64,000 bases of DNA from Ruegeria_B marisflavi (GCF_025673445.1 NZ_JAOVQN010000009.1:1-64000), one strand, 5' to 3'; positions 41,786 to 50,696 are shown, counted from the first letter of the stretch. Made by a program: numbers and translations. Notes: generated by a model not told the origin, from the sequence alone.

Positions 41786-43123
41786 CTATTCCAGGGTCAG
41801 ATCCCGGGCACGCGCGGCAAAGGCGCGGGCCTCTTCCGGTGCGCTGCCCATCTGCTGTGCGGGGTCGGTTAGCGTCTCGGCGTCCAGCTGCGGCCAGTCG
41901 CGCGCAATCATCTGCTTCAGCGGTGTGCCCGTGTCGGCAGCCTTCTTGCACAAGGCCTTGGTTCTGGCCTGTGCCTCGGGGCGTGGCATCAGCGCGGCCA
42001 GCGCAAAGCTTAGCGTCTCGGCATGGATCAGATCGAGGCCCCCGGTCAGGGCATCGGCCATTGCCTGTGCGTCAGGCTTCAGCCCTTCGCTCAGCTCGAC
42101 AGCCGTCTGTGCCGCCGCCGCAGCGCCCAGTACGATCTGCGGCAGACACATCCATTCGGTGAACCATGCCGCCCCGTCGCGTTGGTGTCGGTGCATTGCC
42201 GCTCCATGCAGAACCGCCAGCAGCCCGGCGCCCTGCCGGGCCAGCGCCACCATCACGGCGGGACCGACCGGGTTCTGTTTTTGCGGCATGGTGGACGACG
42301 AACCACCACCACCAAGAGAAATCTCTCCGATCCCGGTCTGGGTCAGTTCGGTCAGATCCTCGCCCATCTTGCCAAGCGCCAGCCCGATGCGGGTGAACCA
42401 GTCTGCCAGTCGCAGGACCGGGGTACGGTCGGTGTGCCAATTGCGGCCGGGATCGCCGAGATTGAGCAGCCTGGCCAGCGCCGCCCTTGTTTTGGCGGCC
42501 TTGGGGCCAAGTGCCGAAGAGGTGCCCGCCGCCCCGGACAAAGAGACCACAAGGCAGGCCCGACGCAACTCGGGCAGTTCACCCAACAGGTTGATCAACG
42601 GCTCGCCCCAGGCGGCGACCAACGCGCCGAAACTGGTCGGCGTCGCATGCTGACCATAGGTGCGCGCGGCCATGGGCAAATCAGCATGTGTCTCCGCCAG
42701 TCCGGCCAGTGCGGTCAGGATCTGGACCAGATCACGTTCGACAACTGACACCGCCTGCCGCAGCCTCAGCATCAGGCCGGTGTCGAGAATATCCTGCGAG
42801 GTCGCGCCCCAATGCACATATTGCGCATGTTCGGGGGCCTGCATCTCGGTTCGAAAGGCCTCCACCAGCGCCGGGACCGAAACGCCGTTGGCACCCGTCG
42901 CCTGGGCCAGCGCGCCGGGGTCAAGGTGGATTTCCATCGCCGCGCGCTGGATCGCGCCTGCGCTGTCCTTGGGGATCACGCCCAGCTCGCCCTGCGCTTT
43001 GGCCAGCATCCCTTCGGTCAGCAGCATGGCGCGCAGTTCCGCCCCGTCGGTGAACAGGCGCCCGACTTCGGCGGTCGGAAATAGGCGTGCTAGATGCGCG
43101 CCGTCAAAGACCGATGCGGCCAT
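41786..43123 (-). CDS. pcaB: 3-carboxy-cis,cis-muconate cycloisomerase
   Basis: A 445-residue member of the fumarase/aspartase superfamily. The signature loop is GGGGSSSTMPQKQNPVGP with the catalytic Ser, and the N-terminal block includes VHWGATSQDILDTGLMLR. It carries out lactonisation in the protocatechuate branch of the beta-ketoadipate pathway. Its ATG overlaps the previous stop (TGATG). The pcaD-type gene two genes upstream supports the call; pcaGH and pcaC are not in the window. Confidence 0.88.
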   Translation of the reverse strand: MAASVFDGAHLARLFPTAEVGRLFTDGAELRAMLLTEGMLAKAQGELGVIPKDSAGAIQRAAMEIHLDPGALAQATGANGVSVPALVEAFRTEMQAPEHAQYVHWGATSQDILDTGLMLRLRQAVSVVERDLVQILTALAGLAETHADLPMAARTYGQHATPTSFGALVAAWGEPLINLLGELPELRRACLVVSLSGAAGTSSALGPKAAKTRAALARLLNLGDPGRNWHTDRTPVLRLADWFTRIGLALGKMGEDLTELTQTGIGEISLGGGGSSSTMPQKQNPVGPAVMVALARQGAGLLAVLHGAAMHRHQRDGAAWFTEWMCLPQIVLGAAAAAQTAVELSEGLKPDAQAMADALTGGLDLIHAETLSFALAALMPRPEAQARTKALCKKAADTGTPLKQMIARDWPQLDAETLTDPAQQMGSAPEEARAFAARARDLTLE

Positions 43124-43836
43124 CAGAACTGTCCTTCGATCCGGGTCAGCAGACGCGCCAGACCTTGCGGGTCGGCAAAGAACGGCGAGTGAGAGCTGTT
43201 CATGACATGAACCCTGTCCAATGGCCAGTCCGTGGTCATCTCCTCTTGGTATTCGGGGGGAATGGTCCGGTCGTCGGCGCAGCGGATATAGGCCTTGGGC
43301 ACCCCGTAATAACGATCGGTCACGGTGAGCGGTGTGCTTTGCGGTTTGATCGCCTGCGGGCAGAGGCGCGGTTGCGCGTAGAGCACCCGCTCGGGCGGGC
43401 AGTCGTGGTAGAACAGCGCCGGTACCTGCTCGGGGTCGATGGTAAAGGACTGGCCATCGTCGGATTTCATCACCGCCTGCAACAACGGCTGCCGCTTTGC
43501 CCGCTTGCGCATCTCGACCATCGACAGGCCCGAGATCGGGACATAGGCACACAAGTAAACCAGCCCGCGCATCGCCTGCGGGTCATGTTCCGCCGCCGCG
43601 CTGATCGGGTAGCCGCCCCAGCTGTGCCCCACGATCAAGGTATCGGGGGTGCTGGCGTCCAGCACCGCGTCGCGGCAGCTCTCCAGCGTGACCTCGGCGA
43701 TTGGTGTTACGTCGGACCCGTGGCTGGGCATGTTGATCGCGCGTGCGGTATGGCCGCGTTCTTGCAAGGCGGGGATCAGGTCGCGCCAGCACCACGCTCC
43801 GTGGCAGGATCCATGCACCAACAGGAAATCGGCCAT
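43123..43836 (-). CDS. alpha/beta hydrolase, esterase-type (MES-like)
   Basis: A 237-residue alpha/beta hydrolase close to plant-type methylesterases and hydroxynitrile lyases. The start is FLLVHGSCHGAWCWRDLIPAL; the nucleophile lies in LIVGHSWGGYPI, the Asp in CADDRTIP, and the His in MNSSHSPFFADP. It sits between pcaD and pcaB with a 1-base overlap to pcaB, so the three are one operon. It may deliver an aromatic acid to the protocatechuate branch by ester cleavage (inference). Confidence 0.82.
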   Translation of the reverse strand: MADFLLVHGSCHGAWCWRDLIPALQERGHTARAINMPSHGSDVTPIAEVTLESCRDAVLDASTPDTLIVGHSWGGYPISAAAEHDPQAMRGLVYLCAYVPISGLSMVEMRKRAKRQPLLQAVMKSDDGQSFTIDPEQVPALFYHDCPPERVLYAQPRLCPQAIKPQSTPLTVTDRYYGVPKAYIRCADDRTIPPEYQEEMTTDWPLDRVHVMNSSHSPFFADPQGLARLLTRIEGQF

Positions 43837-43851
43837 GTATGCTTCTCCTAC

Positions 43852-44640
43852 TCAGATATGACCCGTGTCGCGCAGGAACTGCACCAGCCGCGCGGCATAG
43901 TTTTCGGGCTGTTCCACACAGGGCAGGTGGCCCGCCTTGCGGATCAGGTGGAACTGCGACCCCGGGATCAGGTCCACGGTTTCGCGCACCAGATCTGGCG
44001 GTGTCGCGCCATCCTCATCCCCGGCGATACCCAGGCAGGGCAGGCGCAACCCGCTGGTGGGCGTATAGAAATCGGTACCGGAAATCGCCGCGCTGCACCC
44101 GGCATAGCCCTGCGCCGGTTGCCGCACCAGCATGTTGCGCCACAGGCCCAGTTCGGGCGTGGCGCGGAACGCGCGCGAGAACCAGCGCTCCATCACCGCG
44201 TCGGCCAGGGATTCGATGCCACCCGACTGCACCGCGGAAATCCGCTGGTCCCACATCTCCTTGGTGCCGATCTTGGCGCCGGTATTCGACAGGACCAGTG
44301 CGCGGATTTGATCGAGCCGCTTGACCGCCAATCCCTGACCGATCATGCCGCCGATGGACAGGCCCACGAACAGGGCATCGCGCACCTCAAGCATGTCAAG
44401 CAGCCGCTCGACGTCGCGCACCAGCGCCCCCATCGTATAGGGCGCGGCGGGCGCGTCGCTCAGCCCGTGGCCGCGCTTGTCGTAGCGGATGAGCTTCAGC
44501 CCGGCGGGCAGATAGGGCAGGATCGGGTCCCAGAGCCGCAGGTCGGTGCCAAGCGAGTTGGCAAACACCACCGGCGCGCCGTCTGGGTCGCCGTCGATTC
44601 TGTAATGCAGCCGTATGTCACCCAGATCGGCAAATCGCAT
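43852..44640 (-). CDS. pcaD: 3-oxoadipate enol-lactonase
   Basis: A 262-residue alpha/beta hydrolase of PcaD type. The N-terminal ANSLGTDLRLWDPILPYL and RYDKRGHGLSDAP are typical; S95 in FVGLSIGGMI is the nucleophile, followed by Asp in IAGDEDGATPP and His in KAGHLPCVEQPENYA. It opens 3-oxoadipate enol-lactone in the beta-ketoadipate pathway. The pcaB gene two genes on agrees with this. A hairpin precedes the gene upstream. Confidence 0.9.
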   Translation of the reverse strand: MRFADLGDIRLHYRIDGDPDGAPVVFANSLGTDLRLWDPILPYLPAGLKLIRYDKRGHGLSDAPAAPYTMGALVRDVERLLDMLEVRDALFVGLSIGGMIGQGLAVKRLDQIRALVLSNTGAKIGTKEMWDQRISAVQSGGIESLADAVMERWFSRAFRATPELGLWRNMLVRQPAQGYAGCSAAISGTDFYTPTSGLRLPCLGIAGDEDGATPPDLVRETVDLIPGSQFHLIRKAGHLPCVEQPENYAARLVQFLRDTGHI

Positions 44641-44700
44641 GGCTCGTCTCCCCGTTTCTTGGTACTTAGCCTACAAATTGCCCTTGGGTCAGGTAAAGTT

Positions 44701-44726
44701 GAATTGACGCCGCATGGCGTCAATTC
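44701..44726. terminator. perfect 11-bp stem-loop between pcaD and the dehydratase gene
   Basis: GAATTGACGCC-GCAT-GGCGTCAATTC is a perfect 11-bp inverted repeat with a 4-nt loop. It lies 17 bp past the stop of the dehydratase gene and 61 bp before pcaD. After it on the minus strand comes AACTTTACC, so only a short T-rich run exists. It could be a terminator, or an operator because it is a perfect dyad. Confidence 0.5.
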
Positions 44727-44742
44727 GCCGAAAGCCTATGGA

Positions 44743-45717
44743 TCATGCGTAGCGGTCCAGGGCCTGCCGGAACACGCCGGCGTCGACATTGCCGCCGGAT
44801 GCGACTGCGATAACCGTATCTCCCTGCAATGCGCTGCCGCGGAACAGGGCCGAGGCCAGTGCAACCGCGCCGCCGGGTTCCAGAACGATCTTCAGCCGCA
44901 GGAATGCCAGTGCCATCGCATGCAGAGCCTCGTCCTCGCTCACCGCCAGTCCCGGTCCGCAGAGACGTTGCAGGATCGGAAAGGTGATCTGCCCCGGTTG
45001 CGGGGTCAGGATGGCGTCGCAGATATTGCCGGTCTCGCTGGCGTTGCGGCTGATCGTTCCGCTGGCCAGCGAACGCCGGGTGTCGTCAAACCCTTCGGGC
45101 TCGGCCGGTCTGACGCGCATATCGGGGGCATGATGATGCAATGCCAGAGCAACCCCCGAAGTCAGACCACCGCCGCCACAGCAGACCAGAACCTCGGCGC
45201 GTTTGATGCCTATTTCGGCCGCCTGCTGCGCAATTTCCAGGCCGACGGTTCCTTGGCCCGCGATGACCTGCGGCTCGTCATAGGGTTTGATCAGGGTCAG
45301 GCCGCGTTCGCTTGCCAGGTTCGCCCCGATCTCTTCGCGGCTTTCGCGACCCCGGTCGTACAGCACGACCTCGGCCCCCAATGCGCGGGTGTTCTCGATC
45401 TTCAGCTTTGGGGCGTCCGATGGCATCACGATGACCGAGGATATGCCATGCAGCGTGGCGGCATGGGCCACACCCTGCGCGTGATTGCCCGAGGAAAAGG
45501 CGATGACACCGCGGGCTCGGACCTCGGGGTCGAGCGCCGAGATCGCCGACCAGGCACCGCGAAACTTGAAGCTGCCGGTATGTTGCAGGCACTCCGGCTT
45601 GACCAGCAGGCGTCGTCCGGCGATCTCGTCCAGAAAAGGCGAACTGAGCAGCGGCGTACGGCGGACATGACCGGCAAGCCGCGCAGCTGCGGCCTCGATC
45701 ATCTCAATGGAACACAT
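44743..45717 (-). CDS. serine/threonine dehydratase-family PLP enzyme
   Basis: A 324-residue fold-type II PLP enzyme. The cofactor Lys is K51 in HTGSFKFRGA; the phosphate loop is in CCGGGGLTSGVAL; SSGNHAQGVA is also present. This is the pattern of threonine or serine dehydratases and serine racemases. The start may be 45717 with GGAGG before it, or 45702 where ATGA overlaps the previous stop. The operon with two hydrolases suggests an amino or hydroxy acid degradation role. Confidence 0.86.
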   Translation of the reverse strand: MCSIEMIEAAAARLAGHVRRTPLLSSPFLDEIAGRRLLVKPECLQHTGSFKFRGAWSAISALDPEVRARGVIAFSSGNHAQGVAHAATLHGISSVIVMPSDAPKLKIENTRALGAEVVLYDRGRESREEIGANLASERGLTLIKPYDEPQVIAGQGTVGLEIAQQAAEIGIKRAEVLVCCGGGGLTSGVALALHHHAPDMRVRPAEPEGFDDTRRSLASGTISRNASETGNICDAILTPQPGQITFPILQRLCGPGLAVSEDEALHAMALAFLRLKIVLEPGGAVALASALFRGSALQGDTVIAVASGGNVDAGVFRQALDRYA

Positions 45718-46541
45718 GCGGCCTCCAGAATGCGGCGGATGATGTCGAGCGATTGCGGCTCGTTCAAAAATGGTACATGGCCGCGGTCGGGCACCTCGGC
45801 CGAAATCAGCCCCGGGTGACGGCGGTGCATCTCTGCCAGGGTCGCCGCCCCCAGGATGTCGGAATTCGCTCCTCGCACCACGCCGGTGGGGATACTGCGC
45901 AGCGCCTCGAAGAACATCCACAGATCCGGGATCGCCCCCGCCGCCGCCTGTTCCAGCAACGCCTTGTGCAGGTGGTCGTCATAGCGCAGCGCCAAACCAT
46001 CCTCGGTCGCCACGTATTGGATCTCGGCCTGCTTGCGCCAGATCTCCAGCGGAACGCCAGGAAACTGCGGCTCCATCGCGTCCTTCAGGACCTGCGCCGC
46101 CTGTTCATGGGTTTTCGAGACCGGCTTGCGGCCCACATACTCCATGATTCGGGCAATTCCGGCCGGTTCGATCACCGGTCCCACATCGTTGAGGATGACG
46201 CCGGACAGACGCTCAGGGTGGCTGGCGGCCAATGTCATTGCGATCATTCCGCCGCGCGAGGTGCCTAGCACCGTGACCTTTTCAAGCCCGAGATGATCCA
46301 GCAGTTCCAGCGCGTCGTGACCTTCGCGCAGGACGTTGTAGTTCATGTAGTCGGGGTCATAGTCCGAGCGACCCCGACCCCGGTAATCCAGCCGGATCAG
46401 GCGCAGGTCACGCACATGCGGGCGCAGGAATTCGAAATCGCGGCTGCACCGGGTCAGACCGGCCAGGCACAACAAGGGGGCCCCACTGCCTTCATCCTCG
46501 AAATGAAGCCGCAGCCCGTCGCTGGTCCTGAAATCCGGCAT
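45699..46541 (-). CDS. alpha/beta hydrolase
   Basis: A 280-residue alpha/beta hydrolase. The oxyanion area is LLCLAGLTRCSRDFE, the nucleophile Ser is in VLGTSRGGMIAM, and a late GHVPFLNEPQSL gives the His. It overlaps the previous gene (TGATG) and the next by 19 bp or 4 bp, so the haloacid dehalogenase, this protein and the dehydratase form one operon. The substrate is unknown; an ester or lactone is possible. Confidence 0.85.
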   Translation of the reverse strand: MPDFRTSDGLRLHFEDEGSGAPLLCLAGLTRCSRDFEFLRPHVRDLRLIRLDYRGRGRSDYDPDYMNYNVLREGHDALELLDHLGLEKVTVLGTSRGGMIAMTLAASHPERLSGVILNDVGPVIEPAGIARIMEYVGRKPVSKTHEQAAQVLKDAMEPQFPGVPLEIWRKQAEIQYVATEDGLALRYDDHLHKALLEQAAAGAIPDLWMFFEALRSIPTGVVRGANSDILGAATLAEMHRRHPGLISAEVPDRGHVPFLNEPQSLDIIRRILEAACVPLR

Positions 46542-47227
46542 CACACCTCCGCCAGGGCAGGTACACCGGTCAGGTCCGACAGGATCGTGTCCGGGATCCA
46601 GGGCAGGCGGTCCACCGGTTCGCCCGCGCGGTTCACCCAGGCAGTGCGAAAGCCGTACCCTGCGGCGGCGGCAGCATCCCAGCCGTTTGACGAAACGAAC
46701 AGCACCTCGTCCGGGGCACAGCTGAAGCGTTGCCCGACCAGGTCATAGACCCGCCTGTCGGGCTTGAAGATGCCCACGCTTTCGACCGACAGGACATCAT
46801 CCAGCACCGCACCCAGACCCGCCGATTGCACGGCGCCGTCCAGCATGTCAGGCGATCCGTTCGACAGGATCGCGGTCTGCTTGCCCGCCGCCTTCAGCGC
46901 CTTGAGCATATCCGGCACCTCGGGATAGGCCTGAAGCTCCCAGTAAAGATCCAAGAGCCGCTGGCGCAGGACCGGATCTCCGGCCAGGTTGACCGCATCC
47001 AGTGCCCAGTCGAGCCCGTTCTGGGTCACCTCCCAGAAACTCGTATGCGCCCCGGTGATCGCGCGCAGCCAGCTGTATTGCAGCTGTTTCAGCCGCCAAT
47101 GCGACGCCAGTTGCGGCCAGCAATCCTTCATCGCGGCATAGGCGGGTTCAGACGCGGCCTGACGGGCGGCAGCCGCCACGTCGAACAGCGTGCCATAGGC
47201 GTCGAAGACGCAGGTTGTGATCGGCAT
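46541..47227 (-). CDS. L-2-haloacid dehalogenase (HAD type II)
   Basis: A 228-residue HAD-fold dehalogenase. Nucleophile D9 is in CVFDAYGTLFDV; the motif SNGSPDML follows; the Lys is in GIFKPDRRVYD; the last acid loop is SSNGWDAAAAAGYG. All four are the family's catalytic signatures. It converts an L-2-haloacid to a D-2-hydroxyacid with inversion. AGGAGGAGCC precedes the ATG at 47227. It heads an operon with an alpha/beta hydrolase and dehydratase. Confidence 0.92.
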   Translation of the reverse strand: MPITTCVFDAYGTLFDVAAAARQAASEPAYAAMKDCWPQLASHWRLKQLQYSWLRAITGAHTSFWEVTQNGLDWALDAVNLAGDPVLRQRLLDLYWELQAYPEVPDMLKALKAAGKQTAILSNGSPDMLDGAVQSAGLGAVLDDVLSVESVGIFKPDRRVYDLVGQRFSCAPDEVLFVSSNGWDAAAAAGYGFRTAWVNRAGEPVDRLPWIPDTILSDLTGVPALAEV

Positions 47228-47352
47228 GTGGCTCCTCCTGATTGCGGCGAAGATTTGCACAGGTTGAAACCGGGTAAAAGGGGCCGGGGTTTACATTGGT
47301 GTGACAAACCTTAGGCTGGCCGTTCTTTCAGCGAATACAAGGCAAGGACGGC

Positions 47353-47781
47353 ATGACCCAGATCAAACAAGGCGACACGGTACGCATCCACTACACCGGA
47401 ACCCTGCTCGACGGGAACACCTTCGACAGTTCCGAAGGGCGCGACCCGTTGCAGTTTGAGGTGGGGTCTGGCCAGATCATTCCCGGTCTCGATCAGGCGT
47501 TGCCCGGTATGGCGGTGGGCGAAAAGAAGCGGGTGGAAATCGCCTGTGTCGAGGCCTATGGCCCACTCAATCCCGAAGCGCGCCAGGCGATCCCGCGCGA
47601 AGGTATCCCAGACGACATTCCGGTGGATCTGGGAACCCAGTTGCAGATGCAGGCCCCCGATGGCCGGATCATCCCGGTCACCGTGGTCGAGGTGACTGAG
47701 GCGACCGTGACTCTTGACGCCAACCATCCGCTGGCCGGTCAGGACCTGATCTTCGATATCGAGATCGTGTCGATCAACTAA
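47353..47781 (+). CDS. FKBP-type peptidyl-prolyl isomerase, SlyD/SlpA-like
   Basis: A 142-residue FKBP with the inserted flap of the SlyD group. It starts GDTVRIHYTGTLLDGNTFDSSEGRDPLQFEVGSGQIIPGLDQALPGM, the FKBP core, and then carries the insert domain (about 68-120) before the last strand. There is no His-rich tail, so it is SlpA/short SlyD rather than full SlyD. It isomerises prolyl bonds and helps folding. A strong terminator follows. Confidence 0.92.
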   Translation: MTQIKQGDTVRIHYTGTLLDGNTFDSSEGRDPLQFEVGSGQIIPGLDQALPGMAVGEKKRVEIACVEAYGPLNPEARQAIPREGIPDDIPVDLGTQLQMQAPDGRIIPVTVVEVTEATVTLDANHPLAGQDLIFDIEIVSIN

Positions 47782-47785
47782 GCAA

Positions 47786-47814
47786 AAGGCCCTGCTCGGA
47801 TAGAGCAGGGCCTT
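47786..47814 (+). terminator. intrinsic terminator after FKBP gene
   Basis: AAGGCCCTGCTC (47786-47797) and GAGCAGGGCCTT (47803-47814) form a perfect 12-bp stem with a 5-nt loop, beginning 4 bp after the FKBP stop. TTGTT follows. The stem may end the convergent fabI transcript as well (fabI stops at 47848). Confidence 0.85.
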
Positions 47815-47847
47815 GTTCATCTCTGGCTGTTACGCGGCTCTGTGGCG

Positions 47848-48639
47848 CTACATGGATTCGGGCTGCGGCATGCCCAGAACATGGAACCCGCCATCGACCC
47901 GGATGATCTCGCCCGTGGTGCAGGCGCCCGCGTCGGATGCCAGGTAGACCGCGGTTCCGCCCACTGCCTCCAGCGTTGCGTTTGAACGGAGCGGTGCGTT
48001 CTGATCGCAGAACTTGAAGGTCTTGCGCGCCCCGCCGATGGCGGCGCCGGCAAGCGTCTTCATCGGGCCGGGCGAGATCGCGTTCACGCGGATGCCGTCC
48101 GGACCCAGATCGTTGGCCAGATACCGCGTCGCCGATTCCAGTGCCGCCTTGGCCACGCCCATCACGTTGTAATTCGGCACAACCCGGTTCGACCCTTGAT
48201 AAGTCAGAGTCAGCAGCGAGCCGCCGTTTTCCTGCATCAAGGGATAGGAGCGGCGCGCCACCTCGATGAAACTGTAGGCCGACACGTCCATGGAATGTTT
48301 GAAATTCGCCCGGGTGGTGTTTAGGAACCGCCCCGTCAGTTCCGACTTGTCCGAATAGGCGATCGCATGCACGACAAAGTCGATCGTCGGCCAGCGCGCC
48401 GACAGCTCGGCAAAGGCGCGGTCAAGCGACTCGTCATTGGTAACATCGGCATCGACCATGAAATCGCTGCCGATGCTTGCCGCCAGCGGCTCCAGCCGTT
48501 TGCCGAATGCCTCACCCTGATAGGTAAAGGCCAGTTCGGCCCCCGCCTCGTGCATTGCCCGCGCAATGCCCCAGGCAATCGAATGATCGTTGGCCACGCC
48601 CATGATAAGGCCGCGTTTGCCCTTTAGTATGTCCGACAT
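47848..48639 (-). CDS. fabI: enoyl-ACP reductase (NADH)
   Basis: A 263-residue SDR-type enoyl-ACP reductase. The cofactor start is LIMGVANDHSIAWGIARAMHEAGA; the catalytic pair is Tyr/Lys in YNVMGVAKAALESATRYLA (Tyr-x6-Lys, the FabI spacing). It reduces the trans-2 double bond in the last step of fatty-acid elongation. It follows fabB after 6 bp; fabA-fabB-fabI form one operon for unsaturated and general fatty acid synthesis. Confidence 0.96.
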   Translation of the reverse strand: MSDILKGKRGLIMGVANDHSIAWGIARAMHEAGAELAFTYQGEAFGKRLEPLAASIGSDFMVDADVTNDESLDRAFAELSARWPTIDFVVHAIAYSDKSELTGRFLNTTRANFKHSMDVSAYSFIEVARRSYPLMQENGGSLLTLTYQGSNRVVPNYNVMGVAKAALESATRYLANDLGPDGIRVNAISPGPMKTLAGAAIGGARKTFKFCDQNAPLRSNATLEAVGGTAVYLASDAGACTTGEIIRVDGGFHVLGMPQPESM

Positions 48640-48645
48640 GCGTCC

Positions 48646-49875
48646 TTACCCCCTGAACTTGCTCAGCACCATCGAACCGTTGGTGCCGCCAAAGCCGAAA
48701 CTGTTGGTCATGACCGAATCCAATCCGGCATTTTCCACGTATTTGGTCGCAACCTCGCCGGGGCGAATGCCCTCGGCCAGCGTTTCGACATTGATCGAGG
48801 GCGTGATGAAATCGTGTTCCAGCATCAAGAGACAGAAAATCGCCTCGAGCGCGCCCGCCGCCCCCTGTGCGTGACCCGTCATCGATTTGGTCGAACTGAT
48901 CGGCGGCACGCGACCCTCGCCAAAGACACGGCGCACCGCCTCGACCTCGCCCAAGTCACCGACCGGGGTCGAGGTGCCATGCGCGTTGATATAGCTGATC
49001 TTGCGATCCTCGGGCAGGGTGGACACCGCCAGCCGCATCGCCCGTTCGCCGCCTTCACCCGAAGGCGCCACCATGTCATGCCCGTCCGAGGTCGCGGCAT
49101 AGCCGGTCACTTCGGCATAGATCTTGGCGCCACGCGCCAGGGCGTGTTCCAGTTCTTCCAGCACCACGATGCCGCCGCCGCCTGAGATCACGAACCCGTC
49201 GCGATCCTGGTCGAACGCGCGCGAGGCTTTCTCGGGCGTGTCGTTGTATTTCGACGACATCGCGCCCATCGCGTCGAACAGGCAGGAAAGCGTCCAGTCC
49301 AACTCCTCGCCGCCCCCGGCGAACATCACATCCTGCTTGCCCATCATGATCTGTTCGGCGGCATTGCCGATGCAATGCAGCGAGGTCGAGCAGGCCGAGG
49401 TGATGGAATAGTTCAGGCCCTTGATCCGGAACGCGGTGGCGAGGTTGGCCGAAATCGTCGAGCACATGCACTTGGGCACCGCAAAGGGCCCGATCCGCTT
49501 GGTCGCACCGCTGCTCAACACCGCCTGATGCGCCGCCAGCATGGCGCTGGTCGACGGCCCGCCCGAACCTGCGACCAGGCCCGTGCGCGGGTTGACGATA
49601 TCATCCTCGGTCAGACCGGAATCGGCAATCGCCTGGCTCATGGCGATATGGGCAAAGGCCGCGCCCGGCCCCATGAACCGCAAGGTGCGCTTGTCCACAT
49701 GTTCCTTGACGTCGATCTTCAGAGTTCCGGCGATCTGGCTGCGAAACCCGTGTTCCGCCATTTCCGGGCAAGCCTCGATCCCCGAGCGCCCAGCCCTGAG
49801 AGAGGCGGTGACTTCCTCGGCATTGTTCCCGATGGACGATACAATGCCCAACCCGGTGACGACGACACGGCGCAT
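48646..49875 (-). CDS. fabB: beta-ketoacyl-ACP synthase I
   Basis: A 409-residue condensing enzyme. The active Cys is in ITSACSTSLHCIGNA, the two His are in NAHGTSTPVGD and KSMTGHAQGAAG. It extends acyl-ACP with malonyl-ACP and, with fabA, makes unsaturated fatty acids. Its position after fabA and before fabI supports FabB rather than FabF. Confidence 0.95.
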   Translation of the reverse strand: MRRVVVTGLGIVSSIGNNAEEVTASLRAGRSGIEACPEMAEHGFRSQIAGTLKIDVKEHVDKRTLRFMGPGAAFAHIAMSQAIADSGLTEDDIVNPRTGLVAGSGGPSTSAMLAAHQAVLSSGATKRIGPFAVPKCMCSTISANLATAFRIKGLNYSITSACSTSLHCIGNAAEQIMMGKQDVMFAGGGEELDWTLSCLFDAMGAMSSKYNDTPEKASRAFDQDRDGFVISGGGGIVVLEELEHALARGAKIYAEVTGYAATSDGHDMVAPSGEGGERAMRLAVSTLPEDRKISYINAHGTSTPVGDLGEVEAVRRVFGEGRVPPISSTKSMTGHAQGAAGALEAIFCLLMLEHDFITPSINVETLAEGIRPGEVATKYVENAGLDSVMTNSFGFGGTNGSMVLSKFRG

Positions 49876-50001
49876 GCGTGTACTCCTTATCTACTTCTTC
49901 CGTCTATCTAGGCCAGTGGAGCAACGGGGTGCAAGTAAAGGGTCACCGAAAGCTGTGCTTTCGGTTGCGGGAATGGCGGGCGGAGCGGACCGAAAGGCTG
50001 G

Positions 50002-50511
50002 TCAGCTCTCGCTGAGCGCGACCTTCATGTCCTTGACCTGATAAATAACCTCGCCATCGGCCTCGACAATGCCGTCGGCCACACCCATGGTCAGGCGGCG
50101 GGTTTGGATCGCCTTGGTGAAATCCACCTTGTAGGTCAGCATCTTGCGGTCAGGCCGTACCATACCGGTCAGTTTCACCTCGCCCACACCCAGCGCATAG
50201 CCGCGCCCCTGCCAGCCGCGCCAGCCGAGGTTGAAGCCGGTCAGTTGCCACAGTCCGTCCAGACCCAGGCAGCCGGGCATGATCGGGTTGCCGGGGAAAT
50301 GGCAGTCAAAGAACCACAGGTCGGGGGTGATGTCGAATTCGGCGCGAATGTGACCCTTGCCATGGGCGCCGCCATCGGCGGAAACCTCGGTGATCCGGTC
50401 CATCATCAGCATCGGCGGCGCCGGAAGTTGTGCATTGCCCGGGCCGAACAACTCGCCACGCGCACATTTCAGCAGATCGTCCTTGTCAAAACTGCTTGGG
50501 AATTGCGCCAT
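50002..50511 (-). CDS. fabA: 3-hydroxydecanoyl-ACP dehydratase/isomerase
   Basis: A 169-residue hot-dog dehydratase of FabA type. The catalytic His is in FFDCHFPGNPIMPGCLGLDGLWQL. It makes the cis-3 double bond for unsaturated fatty acids. The start at 50511 is preferred over a longer frame, because AGGAG precedes it and the length is standard. It is first in the fabA-fabB-fabI operon, divergent from irr. Confidence 0.96.
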   Translation of the reverse strand: MAQFPSSFDKDDLLKCARGELFGPGNAQLPAPPMLMMDRITEVSADGGAHGKGHIRAEFDITPDLWFFDCHFPGNPIMPGCLGLDGLWQLTGFNLGWRGWQGRGYALGVGEVKLTGMVRPDRKMLTYKVDFTKAIQTRRLTMGVADGIVEADGEVIYQVKDMKVALSES

Positions 50512-50629
50512 CTGCCCTGGTCTCCTGCATGGGTATTCTTGCGGTAACTTGCCCCCTCTAGCATCGCCCAACCTTGTCCCGCAAGGGTGGCAGCGGCAGA
50601 TGTGACCGGACGCCCCGGGGGAAGATGCG

Positions 50630-50642
50630 AATGAAATTCATT
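50630..50642. promoter_or_regulatory. AATGAA-A-TTCATT dyad between fabA and irr
   Basis: AATGAAATTCATT is an inverted repeat with a 1-nt centre, in the AT-rich part of the fabA-irr gap, next to TTTGAATTC. It is flanked by two GCCCCGGGGG copies. Irr/Fur family proteins bind AT-rich dyads of this kind, so it is a candidate Irr or iron control element. Confidence 0.4.
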
Positions 50643-50696
50643 TGAATTCTATGCCCCGGGGGCCTTATATATGCATTCAGCCGTAGACAGGACAGC

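Noticed and set aside
41786..43552. N-terminal extension of PcaB to 588 residues
   Set aside because: The extra part overlaps the esterase gene in another frame; the ATG at 43123 with TGATG coupling gives the proper length.
43087..45819. 910-codon plus-strand frame over pcaD/pcaB region
   Set aside because: It spans four well-supported minus-strand genes and has no recognisable domain, so it is an antisense shadow.
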